DNA from: Thalassolituus sp006212115
GTDB taxonomy: Bacteria > Pseudomonadota > Gammaproteobacteria > Pseudomonadales > Oceanobacteraceae
Reading direction: 5' to 3' (one strand)
Length of the DNA stretch: 64,000 nt
NCBI RefSeq assembly: GCF_040372045.1
Contig: NZ_BAABWH010000001.1
The first letter of the stretch is position 1; every line of letters begins with the position of its first letter. Positions 9,183-17,642 of this stretch are shown piece by piece. The translations under genes were made by a program, and so were the position numbers. The notes under the pieces were generated by a model that had not been told where the DNA came from, did no database searches, and saw only the letters and a list, made by a program, of their open reading frames with translations.

Positions 9183-9195
9183 GTCGTTTCCTGGT

Positions 9196-9894
9196 TTAAT
9201 TCTGATTCAAAAATAGTTCGGCCAACGCCAGGTCTTCCGGACGTGTCACTTTGATATTGTCAGCACGCCCTGCAATGAGCCGGGGTTTTCCGCCCGCATG
9301 CTCGATGGCAGATGCCTCGTCCGTCACTTCAAAACCGTCGTTGAGTGCCTTTTCCAGTGCTTCCCGTAATTCACGATAACGGAAAACCTGTGGTGTCAGT
9401 GCATGCCAGAGTTGCTCGCGCTCAACCGTGTGTTCAATCGATACCGAGCCGTCTGCCTGGCACACTCCGCGTTTCATTGTGTCCCGCGTAGGCGAGGCCA
9501 GAATCGCGCCGGAGTTTCCTAACCCGGCAAACAGAAGATCGAGATCAGAGTGCTGCAAACATGGACGCGCGATATCGTGTACTGCAACCCAGTCCTGTTC
9601 ATCCGCGACGCCTTCGAGCGCATGCAGGCCATTTAGTACGGAGTGGCAGCGTTCATTGCCACCCACCGCCCGCAGAATATCAGGGTGATGAGCGTGCTCA
9701 CTCTCCGGCCAGTATGGGTCCGACTCGGATAGCACAACAACGGCTTTCCCGATTCTCGGATAAGAAAGAATACAGTCGAGGGTGTGATCCAGCAGGAAGC
9801 GGCCTTTTAAGGGAAGGTATTGCTTCGGTCTATCTGCCTGCATACGGCTACCGACACCCGCCGCAGGTAAAATCGCCCAAATGGATTCGGTCAT
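9196..9894 (-). CDS. ispD: 2-C-methyl-D-erythritol 4-phosphate cytidylyltransferase
   Basis: IspD transfers CMP to methylerythritol phosphate, the step two before IspF. The CTP-binding N-terminus ILPAAGVGSRMQADRPKQYL and the later EVTDEASAIEHAG segment are conserved. It has 232 aa. Its ATG overlaps the ftsB stop as ATGA. Confidence 0.98.
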   Translation of the reverse strand: MTESIWAILPAAGVGSRMQADRPKQYLPLKGRFLLDHTLDCILSYPRIGKAVVVLSESDPYWPESEHAHHPDILRAVGGNERCHSVLNGLHALEGVADEQDWVAVHDIARPCLQHSDLDLLFAGLGNSGAILASPTRDTMKRGVCQADGSVSIEHTVEREQLWHALTPQVFRYRELREALEKALNDGFEVTDEASAIEHAGGKPRLIAGRADNIKVTRPEDLALAELFLNQN

Positions 9895-10190
9895 GACTCC
9901 GGCTCAGCAAATAATACGAAGGTTTCTCCCTCTTTGACCAAGCCAAGCTGCTCTCGCGCGGTTTCCTCTAGCAGTGCATCACCGCTTCGCAGATCTTTTA
10001 CATCATTCATCAAAGCGTGGTTCTGTTCCGCATGCTCTTCATTGGATGCCTGCAATGATTGGATCTGGCGCTCGAGTGCTTTGTTGGCGATGACACCGCT
10101 GTCATCGAACCAAAGGCGATACTGAAGAATCAGTAAAAGAATGACTGCAGCAACAGTCCAGAGATGTGCGGCCCGGATCGCCATCAGCAT
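9891..10190 (-). CDS. ftsB: Cell division protein FtsB
   Basis: FtsB is a small bitopic protein that joins FtsL and FtsQ in the divisome. It has one N-terminal membrane helix (AHLWTVAAVILLLILQYRLW) and a periplasmic coiled coil (about residues 35-75) starting near NKALERQIQSLQASNEEHAE. The start at 10190 is chosen because GGAG lies four bases upstream; this gives 99 aa, near the usual length. It heads the ftsB-ispD-ispF-truD-surE-pcm transcript. Confidence 0.93.
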   Translation of the reverse strand: MLMAIRAAHLWTVAAVILLLILQYRLWFDDSGVIANKALERQIQSLQASNEEHAEQNHALMNDVKDLRSGDALLEETAREQLGLVKEGETFVLFAEPES

Positions 10191-10272
10191 CGTGCTCCGA
10201 ATCGGGAGAGGGGTCAGATAAGAATTGACCACATAGTAAACCAGCCGTAGCGCTTAACCAAATGCAGATACG

Positions 10273-10297
10273 AAAAAGCGGGCAATGTGCCCGCTTT
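10273..10297 (-). terminator. Terminator of the DUF4397 lipoprotein gene
   Basis: On the minus strand AAAGCGGGC, a five-base loop and GCCCGCTTT pair over nine bases and run into further T bases. It protects the ftsB operon from read-through. Confidence 0.9.
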
Positions 10298-10339
10298 CCC
10301 AGCCAGTTCCGATCATATCGACCGGCCCGAACTACTCAA

Positions 10340-11668
10340 TTACTCCATACCGCTTCCGCGCGTGTCATCGAGCAGTAATGCCTCGAGTCCGGAGCTGTCG
10401 CCAATGGCGATCGCTGTCTTTACATCACCCGCAGCAAAACCGAGAGCGTCAGTACCACTGATCGCCGGGCTGGTTGTGCCATCCGCGGCAATATCAACAG
10501 TGTAGGTCGCGGGCGCCAGAGAAACATAACCAGTGTCTTGCCCCTGCTCTACGTCTGGGAACGTTGGAGAAGCAGTCTGAGCAGTACCGTTCTCGTAAAC
10601 GAAAATGTCCACCGGATCAGCGGCTGTACTGGATGAGCCATGAACAAGGCGGACATAACCCTGAGTCATATCCGTTGCTTCGCGCACGTCGGTTAATACA
10701 ATCAACTCCGCCTCGGTCACAGCATTTGAGTCACCAGATGCAATCACTGTGTACGACTCACCACGCTCGAGGGTGAGGTCACCGCTCAAATTCGCCAAGG
10801 TAGCACCTAACCCTTGCGTGCCTTCCGCATCGGCGGAAATAGCAACGCTGACGGTACCCGGCTCCAGAACGGTGTAACCATTCACGGTTTTGTATACAAA
10901 TCCGTCGATAAAGAGCTCGCCGTTCGCAAATACATCTACGTCAATATCATCGACCGCATGCACAACTCGCAACTCAGCACTGAAGTCCAATACAGTTGAT
11001 GCTCCGGTTGCCGACCAGGCTATCAGCGATACCGGAGAACGTCCTTTGTTGCTGTTAACGGCAACTAACGCGACATCACCAGCGACGGGAACCGTACCGG
11101 AGTCGTAAACCACTTCATCTGATTCATCACCAGCAACGCGAATCTGATAGTCACCTGCTGCTACCCCCTCGAGCGTCGCGTCGGCTTCGAAAGGAACGGC
11201 GTCCAGTGTTGGCTCACCCAGTTCAGCGTCTGGCGCAGTAACGTAAACATCGACATCAGATGCAGCGGTTGCGGCGTGTACGACCGTCACGTCAGCGTCG
11301 TCGTCAAAGAAGTTGTCTGTGTCATCAATCAGTTTGACATCGAGATCGGCCAGATCGTTGATAGCAATTGCTGAGTAGTAGCCATCGTCCATCAGGTCTG
11401 TTTCTACACTGAACGCCACGGTATCAGTGCCCGCAACGAGAATATCTACCTTAGTCTCGCCATCATCGATACGGAGGTAACCCGAGCCCTGCTGGAAGCT
11501 CACGTTCTGTAAAACGACCTCATCGTTAACAGCAACGTCAACTGCGGGTGCGTCGGCTGAGGCATGCAGTACGCGCAGGTACGCCTTGCCGTCGTCATTA
11601 TCGTCTCCCCCACATGCAGCCAGTGAAGCTGCGATAGCAGTGAGAGCAAAGGGCTTGATGTATTTCAT
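10340..11668 (-). CDS. DUF4397-domain lipoprotein
   Basis: This is a predicted lipoprotein of unknown function, 442 aa. The start at 11668 has AGGAG seven bases upstream and gives a lipoprotein signal MKYIKPFALTAIAASLAAC with the lipobox Cys at residue 19. The mature part holds repeated DUF4397-type beta units that each begin with a strand like AYLRVLHASADAPAVDV, with later copies at ELRVVHAVDDIDVDVF and YVRLVHGSSSTAADPVDIF. The protein is strongly acidic (many Asp), as expected for a surface or periplasmic protein of a marine bacterium. It stands alone with its own terminator. Confidence 0.8.
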   Translation of the reverse strand: MKYIKPFALTAIAASLAACGGDDNDDGKAYLRVLHASADAPAVDVAVNDEVVLQNVSFQQGSGYLRIDDGETKVDILVAGTDTVAFSVETDLMDDGYYSAIAINDLADLDVKLIDDTDNFFDDDADVTVVHAATAASDVDVYVTAPDAELGEPTLDAVPFEADATLEGVAAGDYQIRVAGDESDEVVYDSGTVPVAGDVALVAVNSNKGRSPVSLIAWSATGASTVLDFSAELRVVHAVDDIDVDVFANGELFIDGFVYKTVNGYTVLEPGTVSVAISADAEGTQGLGATLANLSGDLTLERGESYTVIASGDSNAVTEAELIVLTDVREATDMTQGYVRLVHGSSSTAADPVDIFVYENGTAQTASPTFPDVEQGQDTGYVSLAPATYTVDIAADGTTSPAISGTDALGFAAGDVKTAIAIGDSSGLEALLLDDTRGSGME

Positions 11669-11698
11669 GATATCTCCTGATTGGTTATGACGTACCCA

Positions 11699-11726
11699 TG
11701 TACAATACATATACAATATATGTACA
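11699..11726. promoter_or_regulatory. Paired TGTACA palindromes upstream of the DUF4397 gene
   Basis: Two copies of TGTACA (11699-11704 and 11721-11726) stand 22 bases apart, and a 7-bp inverted repeat TACATAT/ATATGTA lies between them (11706-11724). The A+T-rich tract is 30-60 bases upstream of the lipoprotein start codon, where an operator or promoter is expected. No regulator is assigned. Confidence 0.35.
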
Positions 11727-11761
11727 CATAAGTTCACAAAGATAGAGGGGAGCGGCCTGTC

Positions 11762-11791
11762 TTGACAATTGATTACACATCAAACGATAAA
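11762..11791 (+). promoter_or_regulatory. Candidate promoter of the copper operon
   Basis: A perfect TTGACA at 11762-11767 is followed after 18 bases by GATAAA (four of six matches to the -10 box), about 120 bases upstream of the small Cys/His protein. No clear CueR or CopR operator was recognised. Confidence 0.4.
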
Positions 11792-11910
11792 TCATCACGG
11801 CTCGAATTAAGGACAAGCATGAGGAAGGTATAAGAGAAGCGCGCGGAAGTGTGGGCGGTTGACGTTAAAGGCAGTCTCTGAAATTCTCTTACTCCCAAAC
11901 CGGAGAAGCT

Positions 11911-12351
11911 ATGTTTCGACAGGTACTGTGTTGCTTATTGATGATGTCTTTGTGCCTGCCCGCTGTGGCGGGAGGCATGAGCTCGTCTGTACAAAACGCT
12001 GCACATACAACACTGGCGATCGCACAAGCTACGCACGACGCAGCGACAGACATAGCTGTTACGGATGCAGCCACGGACTCAGTGAGTGATTGCCATCAAG
12101 AGGAAGTGCTGTCAGCTTTCAATCATGATTCAACTCACTCCGCCGAGGACAATGCTCATAACTGCTGCGATATCGAAGGCACTGACTGCGAGCGGCCCTG
12201 TCATCAGGCGCATACTTTTTCTGCAGTGGCACTGACTCAAACCCGCGAAGCGTTAAGTTTCCGCCCCGTTCGTGCGCATTTGCAGATAGTCGTAGCGGCT
12301 ACCCCTCCACATAAAAACCAGCCAGATCGCCCTCCGAGATTCGTTTCCTGA
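11911..12351 (+). CDS. Small secreted Cys/His-rich protein upstream of copA
   Basis: This 146-aa protein has a signal peptide (MFRQVLCCLLMMSLCLPAVA) and a mature region rich in His, Cys and acidic residues, including HNCCDIEGTDCERPCHQAH at about residues 87-105. Such small periplasmic Cys/His proteins often precede copA in copper operons (CopL-like proteins) and are thought to bind or sense copper. That role is inferred from composition and from its position 37 bases before copA. Downstream of the Cys cluster the sequence is ordinary and basic. No enzyme motif is visible. Confidence 0.6.
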   Translation: MFRQVLCCLLMMSLCLPAVAGGMSSSVQNAAHTTLAIAQATHDAATDIAVTDAATDSVSDCHQEEVLSAFNHDSTHSAEDNAHNCCDIEGTDCERPCHQAHTFSAVALTQTREALSFRPVRAHLQIVVAATPPHKNQPDRPPRFVS

Positions 12352-12388
12352 CCTCAGTCCACTACTGACTTAACTACAGGAAATTACG

Positions 12389-14302
12389 ATGAATAAGCTC
12401 TTATTACCGGCGTTGTCGCGCCGACGCTTTGTTACTGGTGCCGCAGGCAGCGCCCTACTTTTGGGAAGCGGCCTGCCCGTTCGCGCTGCACAAAACAACA
12501 CTGCCCCTTTTCAGGTTCCTGAACTGCGGGGGCGTGAATTTAACCTCACCATCGGATTGCAGGGCGTCAACTTCACCGGCAAAGATCGTTTGGCCACCAC
12601 GGTAAACCAATCGTTACCGGCACCAGTATTGCGCTGGAAAGAAGGCGAACGGGTGCGAATTAATGTCACCAATACCCTGTCGCATACCAGCTCCATCCAC
12701 TGGCACGGCATTATTTTGCCGAGCAATATGGACGGTGTGCCGGGATTCAGCTTCGACGGAATTGCCCCCGGAGAAACCTTTACCTACGAATTTGACCTGA
12801 ATCAGTCGGGCACTTACTGGTATCACAGTCACTCGGGGTTTCAGGAACAAACGGGCTTATACGGAGCCATGGTGATCGAGCCCAAAGACCCAGATCCGAT
12901 AGTGTACGACCGGGACTACGTAGTAATGCTGTCCGACTGGAGTGACGAGCACCCCAGCGACGTCTTTGCCACGCTGAAGAAGATGGGGCATTACTACAAC
13001 ACCCGCGAACGCACCGTCGACGACCTGTGGCAGGACCTGAAAAACAAAGGGCTAAGTGCCACCTGGAAAGATCGCCAGATGTGGAATCAGATGCGCATGT
13101 CAGATCGGGATATTTCCGACGTCACTGGCATGACCTACACCTACCTGATGAACGGTCAGACACCCGATGATAACTGGACAGCGTTATTTAACGCCGGCGA
13201 AAAAATCCGTCTTCGTTTTGTGAATGCTGGCGCCATGACCTTATTTGATGTGCGCATTCCCGGATTAAAAATGACGGTGGTCGCTTCCGACGGCCAGAAT
13301 ATTCAACCGGTCACGGTAGATGAATTCCGCATAGGCAGCGCCGAAACCTATGATGTGATTGTTGAGCCGGAGGCGGACAAGGCGTACACCATTTTTGCCC
13401 AAACGATTGATCGCAGTGGCTACGCCTGTGGTCGACTGACGGCCGATTCGAAGCTCACTGCAAATGTACCTGAAATGGATTACGCGCCGGTACTTGGACA
13501 CATGGACATGGGGATGGATCACTCCCAGCATGCTGGTATGGATCATTCTCAGCATTCCGGTATGGACCACTCTCAGCATTCCGGCATGGATCACTCGCAG
13601 CATTCTGGCATGGACCACTCTCAGCATTCTGGCATGGATCACTCTCAACATTCGGGTATGGATCAAGCACACACTGGCTTAGCGAAAGCAGGCATGGGCA
13701 GTAACGCCGAGATCGTGCACAAAGACAGTGAGAAAGGCCCTCAAGTGGACATGCAAACCGAGATGCCGGTCAGTGGCCTCGATGATCCAGGCATTGGCTT
13801 ACGTGACCACGACACGCGCTATGGCCGTCGCGTACTGCGTTATAGCGATATTAAAAATCTGACCCCGACGCTCGATAAACGCGAACCCGGACGCGAGATA
13901 CAACTGCACCTCACCGGCAATATGCACCGTTATATCTGGTCGATGGATGGCATTCCTTTCGCGGATGCAGAGCCACTCATTCTCAACTACGGCGAGCGCG
14001 TGCGCATTACGCTGGTCAACGACACCATGATGACCCACCCGATTCACTTACATGGTTTATGGAGCGAGCTGGAAACCGGCGACCCGGAATATATTCCACG
14101 TAAACACACCATCCTCGTGCAGCCGGGTAAGAAAATCAGCTATCTGGTGACCGCAGACGCAGAAGGCCGCTGGGCGTACCACTGCCACCTGCTCTACCAC
14201 ATGGCGGGCATGTTCCGGGAGGTGCGCGTCGTGAAGGACGGTACTGACCATCAACATCATCACCACAATCACAAAGGGCACATGCATGGAGGTCACTCAT
14301 GA
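12389..14302 (+). CDS. copA: Copper-resistance multicopper oxidase CopA
   Basis: CopA (PcoA type) is a periplasmic multicopper oxidase that binds copper and oxidises Cu(I). A twin-arginine signal is visible (LSRRRFVTGAAGSALLLGSG), so it is exported folded. Three cupredoxin domains carry the copper ligands: HWHGIILPSNMDG, YWYHSHSGFQEQTGLYG, HPIHLHGLW and YHCHLLYHMAGM. Residues 375-422 are six exact-length GMDHSQH(S/A) repeats, and the C-terminus is very His-rich (DHQHHHHNHKGHMHGG), both probable metal-binding tracts. The stop overlaps copB as ATGA. No copCD or copRS genes are seen nearby. Confidence 0.95.
   Translation: MNKLLLPALSRRRFVTGAAGSALLLGSGLPVRAAQNNTAPFQVPELRGREFNLTIGLQGVNFTGKDRLATTVNQSLPAPVLRWKEGERVRINVTNTLSHTSSIHWHGIILPSNMDGVPGFSFDGIAPGETFTYEFDLNQSGTYWYHSHSGFQEQTGLYGAMVIEPKDPDPIVYDRDYVVMLSDWSDEHPSDVFATLKKMGHYYNTRERTVDDLWQDLKNKGLSATWKDRQMWNQMRMSDRDISDVTGMTYTYLMNGQTPDDNWTALFNAGEKIRLRFVNAGAMTLFDVRIPGLKMTVVASDGQNIQPVTVDEFRIGSAETYDVIVEPEADKAYTIFAQTIDRSGYACGRLTADSKLTANVPEMDYAPVLGHMDMGMDHSQHAGMDHSQHSGMDHSQHSGMDHSQHSGMDHSQHSGMDHSQHSGMDQAHTGLAKAGMGSNAEIVHKDSEKGPQVDMQTEMPVSGLDDPGIGLRDHDTRYGRRVLRYSDIKNLTPTLDKREPGREIQLHLTGNMHRYIWSMDGIPFADAEPLILNYGERVRITLVNDTMMTHPIHLHGLWSELETGDPEYIPRKHTILVQPGKKISYLVTADAEGRWAYHCHLLYHMAGMFREVRVVKDGTDHQHHHHNHKGHMHGGHS
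13511..13654 (+). repeat. Six 24-bp in-frame repeats in copA
   Basis: Six tandem 24-base units each encode GMDHSQH plus Ser or Ala, followed by a degenerate seventh unit (GMDQAHTG) to 13678. Third-base differences between units show they are not freshly copied. The tract adds Met and His copper ligands in the linker before the last cupredoxin domain. Confidence 0.95.
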
Positions 14303-15009
14303 AGACGTCATTACCAGCAACCGCCTTCGCCGCCATGTTGACCAGTACATTGCCTCAGGCTCACGCAATGGGCGACTACGACCCAGCAGTACTAAAAGTC
14401 ACCGGCGACCAACTTGAATATCGTTTTCACGACGATGAAAAGACGCAAGTCTTTGAGGGTGATATCACCTACGGCAACTCGTTCGATAAATTCCGTTTGA
14501 AAGCCGATGTTGAACGCCATCGTGGCGAAACCGAAGAGCTGAACCTACAGGCACTGTGGCTACATGCCATCAGCCCATACTGGGACCTGCAATTGGGCCT
14601 AAGCCGTGATATTCATCCTGATCCTGTGCGTAATCGTCTCGTGATTGGGTTCGATGGACTGGCACCGTATTTTTTCGAAACCGATGCCAGCCTGCTGATC
14701 GATAAGAATGGCCGAACCAGCTTGAGCGTCACCGCAGAGCAGGAATTGATGTTGTCGCAAAAAATCGTGCTGTCGCCCGAGTTCAGCCTTAAAGCACATA
14801 GCAGTACCAGTGACACCTACGGTGAAGGCAAAGGTCTCGCGAACATAGGCGTCGGCCTACGCTTGAAATACGAAATCGTACGGGAATTCGCCCCCTATGT
14901 TGGCGCAGTATGGAGTCGGGGTTTCGGTGACAGTGCCGACATCATTGATGAAGACGGTGGCGACATTCAGTCAACCCAGTGGGCAGCGGGTGTGAGCTTC
15001 TGGTTCTGA
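14299..15009 (+). CDS. copB: Copper-resistance outer-membrane protein CopB
   Basis: CopB (PcoB family) is an outer-membrane beta-barrel thought to bind or export copper. A signal peptide (MKTSLPATAFAAMLTSTLPQ) is followed by barrel-like alternating strands starting DQLEYRFHDDEKTQVFEGDI, and the protein ends in FWF, the aromatic C-terminus of outer-membrane barrels. At 236 aa it lacks the Met/His-rich N-terminal extension that many CopB proteins have; in this operon that feature is in CopA. Translation is coupled to copA through a 4-base overlap. Confidence 0.88.
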   Translation: MKTSLPATAFAAMLTSTLPQAHAMGDYDPAVLKVTGDQLEYRFHDDEKTQVFEGDITYGNSFDKFRLKADVERHRGETEELNLQALWLHAISPYWDLQLGLSRDIHPDPVRNRLVIGFDGLAPYFFETDASLLIDKNGRTSLSVTAEQELMLSQKIVLSPEFSLKAHSSTSDTYGEGKGLANIGVGLRLKYEIVREFAPYVGAVWSRGFGDSADIIDEDGGDIQSTQWAAGVSFWF

Positions 15010-15027
15010 GTCTATGGTTGTTAGCAA

Positions 15028-15050
15028 TAGCGCCTCTTAGCGAGGCGCTA
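15028..15050. terminator. Hairpin between copB and the convergent DKNYY gene
   Basis: TAGCGCCTC and GAGGCGCTA pair over nine bases around a five-base loop, 19 bases after the copB stop. It overlaps the last codons of the convergent gene. There is no T run, so termination is likely but not certain. Confidence 0.5.
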
Positions 15051-15692
15051 CTTGCTCACCCGAGTAATAACGGAAATGAGCATCCTGAGCATCGGTTTTG
15101 ATACCGTTACTTGTTTCTTCTACAACTTCGAAGGTGGTTGCATCAGCACCCTCGACAAGCTTGATCTCATGGTACGGCACATAAAATACTTGTTTGTCGT
15201 CCCGATAATACAGATCGTTTATCAACCGGAATGACGCTGGATCTGCCGTTGTCTCCAACACTCGCCCGGCGTCGTAAAACCGGTTTTTATCGAACGCCAG
15301 TTTCTCAACGATTTGCGAAAACGATCCGGCCTCTGCATCAGCTAAAGGCTTTGCATTCCAGTATACCGTGTCGCCTGCTACCGAATAGCCTTCATTATTA
15401 ATACCGCGAACCACCAGGTTGTAGATCGAATAAATAAAACCAGCATTAAGGAGAAGAAAGAGCGCAGCGACGCCGAGAAAAAAGGAATGACTACTGAGTC
15501 CCCAGTACGTAGCCCCGGTATAGCTCAACACAGCAAAGATCCATACAGGATACGAGTTAAATAACAGGAGTGTAGCATCCAGCTCAGATTATTTGACGCC
15601 CCCGGACCTCCCATCCCCATCACAGATACAACTAGGACCATAGGCCAGAGCATAAGCGCAAACGTAACCAGGATATTTCCGAGCAACCCCAT
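15037..15692 (-). pseudogene. DKNYY-family membrane protein with an apparent frameshift
   Basis: The C-terminal frame (15037 to about 15590) encodes two membrane helices and a DKNYY-type domain with DKNRFYDAGR and YYRDDKQVFYVPY. It lacks a good start. A second frame starts at an ATG at 15692, three bases after the upstream gene stop, and encodes a membrane helix (ILVTFALMLWPMVLVVSVMG). It continues in phase with the family plan until about 15585-15592 and then runs to an unrelated stop at 15525. Joining the frames near ASNN and SELDATLLLF would give one protein of about 217 aa. A single missing base explains it. A real inactivation, programmed shifting or a sequencing error are all possible. 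The function of the family is unknown. Confidence 0.6.
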
Positions 15693-15695
15693 GAC

Positions 15696-16463
15696 CTACC
15701 AGCCCCACTCACTGGATAACATAGAAGATGTGTCCTCTACGACGGTATTCCCTTCGCTGTCGATTTCTTTTTCTTCACGCTTCGACGGATAAAAACCAAG
15801 CGGTGGAAGTTCAGACTCGGGGACGCCTTCGGTTGGGATAATTTGAATAAGCGAAAGATAGTCTAAAAAAAACGGCATAAGATGTTCCTTGAGACCTTCG
15901 GGTGGGGGAGTATCACGAGGCCAGCAGGAGTCTACGTCAAAAAGGACGATCAGAATCAATATATCGGACAACTCGGTAAATGCATTGTCCCAGCGACCAT
16001 AAATACCGGACTCTGAATAGGCCCATAATCGATTATTAACACGAAGTATTGAGAAATCCTCTGCCTTTCGAGGAGTCAGATCATCTGCCTCCCTGTCTGA
16101 GCTTGATTTCCAGCGTTCATAAAATTTTAGTGAATTATCACGAAGGTCTTGAGGCCCTTCCCACTTACGGCTTTCCATAAGTAGCTCAGATTTCGGCCAT
16201 ATTTGAATCTTTATCGGGCATAACCAGTTGGGATGCTCTTTCATCAAATCATCATCGAGCAGAGCAAATCTAGTACGTAAGGGAGCAATCTCCCCCGTAT
16301 AGTCGGGATTGTAAATCAAGCCCTGATCAATCCCCTCAAAGTGAAAGACATACTTATCGGTATACCTCGCCTCATCTTCACAGTGAAAAATCAACCGATC
16401 ATCATTTACCTGAATACAATATGTCGCAGTATTCTCAGTGAGTGTTACTTCAGGATAGTTCAT
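15696..16463 (-). CDS. Hypothetical protein, 255 aa
   Basis: I do not recognise this protein. It is acidic and Trp/Pro-containing, without a signal peptide or membrane helix; the most hydrophobic stretch is LSDILILIVLFDVDSCW (about residues 166-182). AAGGAGC lies seven bases upstream of the ATG. It is the middle gene of a three-gene minus-strand cassette: 22 bases separate it from the gene upstream and three from the DKNYY start downstream. Local sequence is visibly richer in A+T than the surrounding backbone, which suggests horizontal acquisition. Roles such as effector, immunity or accessory protein are possible but unsupported. Confidence 0.75.
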   Translation of the reverse strand: MNYPEVTLTENTATYCIQVNDDRLIFHCEDEARYTDKYVFHFEGIDQGLIYNPDYTGEIAPLRTRFALLDDDLMKEHPNWLCPIKIQIWPKSELLMESRKWEGPQDLRDNSLKFYERWKSSSDREADDLTPRKAEDFSILRVNNRLWAYSESGIYGRWDNAFTELSDILILIVLFDVDSCWPRDTPPPEGLKEHLMPFFLDYLSLIQIIPTEGVPESELPPLGFYPSKREEKEIDSEGNTVVEDTSSMLSSEWGW

Positions 16464-16485
16464 AGTTCTTGCTCCTTAATCTCAC

Positions 16486-17553
16486 TCAGAGTTCGTTAAG
16501 CTCCAAGAACCCATCCAGACCACGCCATAAATCAGCAAAGGTAATATTTGGGGTTTTCTTTTTTAGATCACGATACTTGTTAAAAGCCGTAATTGAATCT
16601 TCAGAAGTCGAATTAATGTCGAATCTCTGATAGACATCTGAAACTGCTGTTGTAGAGCTGGTATTCAGGTTTGCCTTCCCACTAAGTTTCTGCACTAACT
16701 TTTCCAACGGACTATATGGCGAATGGGGCGAAATGACTTCAAAGGTGAAGTTTGAAAGAGATACATTCCCTGCTCTTTCAAGCCTTTCAAGAGCACCATG
16801 CAATAGCTTAGAGGCATCCCCGTAGCAATATACAGTATATGAATCCTGAGCGATGCTGTTACTAACCCAACGGTTAGTATTCACCGTTTTTATAATTACT
16901 TCAGCAAGATCTTCAGGGCTTAAGATCTTAAATCGCTTTTCCGGTGTATCGTATTCAGCACCATTATTTACTACAGCTAAAGGGCAGTGATAGAGATTAA
17001 AATCAGTCTTATATGTTGATTGAGAACTAGCCTCTAGCAACTCGTCCGCTAGTTCAGCTAGTTTTATCAGACCTGTGCTCGTCACCTGCGACCCCATACG
17101 TAGTATGTTCGTCGACAATGAGCCCTGAGGCTCTTCCCGGGCCCTCCAATGACCAGCTTCGTAGTTCATCCGAAACAACCCAGTACAGTTTCCTGCAGAG
17201 TTATTCTGAAATCGTTTGATGTCATGGATATACACTCCAGGACCGCGGCTGTTTTCACTGCACTCCGCCTGCAGGATCCGATAAAACACCCGGACACTTC
17301 TCTGATCGATACTACCAATATCAGAGTAGAACTCAGCCGCATCTCCAACGGACTGGCCAGACTTCACACCACCAGCGCCAGATGACAAATCAAGTTGAAT
17401 CTGAAGCGCAAGTTTTCTACCGACTTCACACGTAGGATCAACACATTCCGTGAATGTCGCGATAAGGGAAGGGTCGATGTATACAGCACGTCCAACGCCT
17501 TCTTTGGCTTCCGAAGAATAAACGAGATAATTTGAGAGAGGTACATCAGCCAT
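16486..17553 (-). CDS. Hypothetical protein, 355 aa
   Basis: This is the first gene of the three-gene cassette and it has a good ribosome site (AAGGAAGC, four bases before ATG). I do not recognise a family. The protein is soluble, has no export signal, and appears to have two parts: residues 1-150 with GPGVYIHDIKRF and GLFRMNYEAGHWR, and residues 165-330 with a predicted alpha/beta pattern around YHCPLAVVNNGAEY and YTVYCYGDASKLLHGALERL. A+T content is clearly above the neighbouring genes. Nothing upstream within 90 bases besides the divergent region belongs to it. A toxin-like or effector role is only a guess from the cassette layout. Confidence 0.75.
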   Translation of the reverse strand: MADVPLSNYLVYSSEAKEGVGRAVYIDPSLIATFTECVDPTCEVGRKLALQIQLDLSSGAGGVKSGQSVGDAAEFYSDIGSIDQRSVRVFYRILQAECSENSRGPGVYIHDIKRFQNNSAGNCTGLFRMNYEAGHWRAREEPQGSLSTNILRMGSQVTSTGLIKLAELADELLEASSQSTYKTDFNLYHCPLAVVNNGAEYDTPEKRFKILSPEDLAEVIIKTVNTNRWVSNSIAQDSYTVYCYGDASKLLHGALERLERAGNVSLSNFTFEVISPHSPYSPLEKLVQKLSGKANLNTSSTTAVSDVYQRFDINSTSEDSITAFNKYRDLKKKTPNITFADLWRGLDGFLELNEL

Positions 17554-17642
17554 TCTGCTTCCTTTGCAATGCAGTTCCTTTAATGGCCGTTAGAATAAAC
17601 GATTGATCTGTTAAATCAATCAATACAGGCCAGACCTGAGAC

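Noticed and set aside
13265..13672. Long His/Arg-rich open frames opposite the copA repeat
   Set aside because: They only mirror the 24-bp repeat on the other strand and lack a start signal and family similarity.
13511..13678. 24-bp repeats as a CRISPR array
   Set aside because: The units are contiguous without spacers and encode protein in frame.
15696..16463. Assignment of the 255-aa protein as an immunity protein
   Set aside because: No motif supports it; only the cassette position suggests it.
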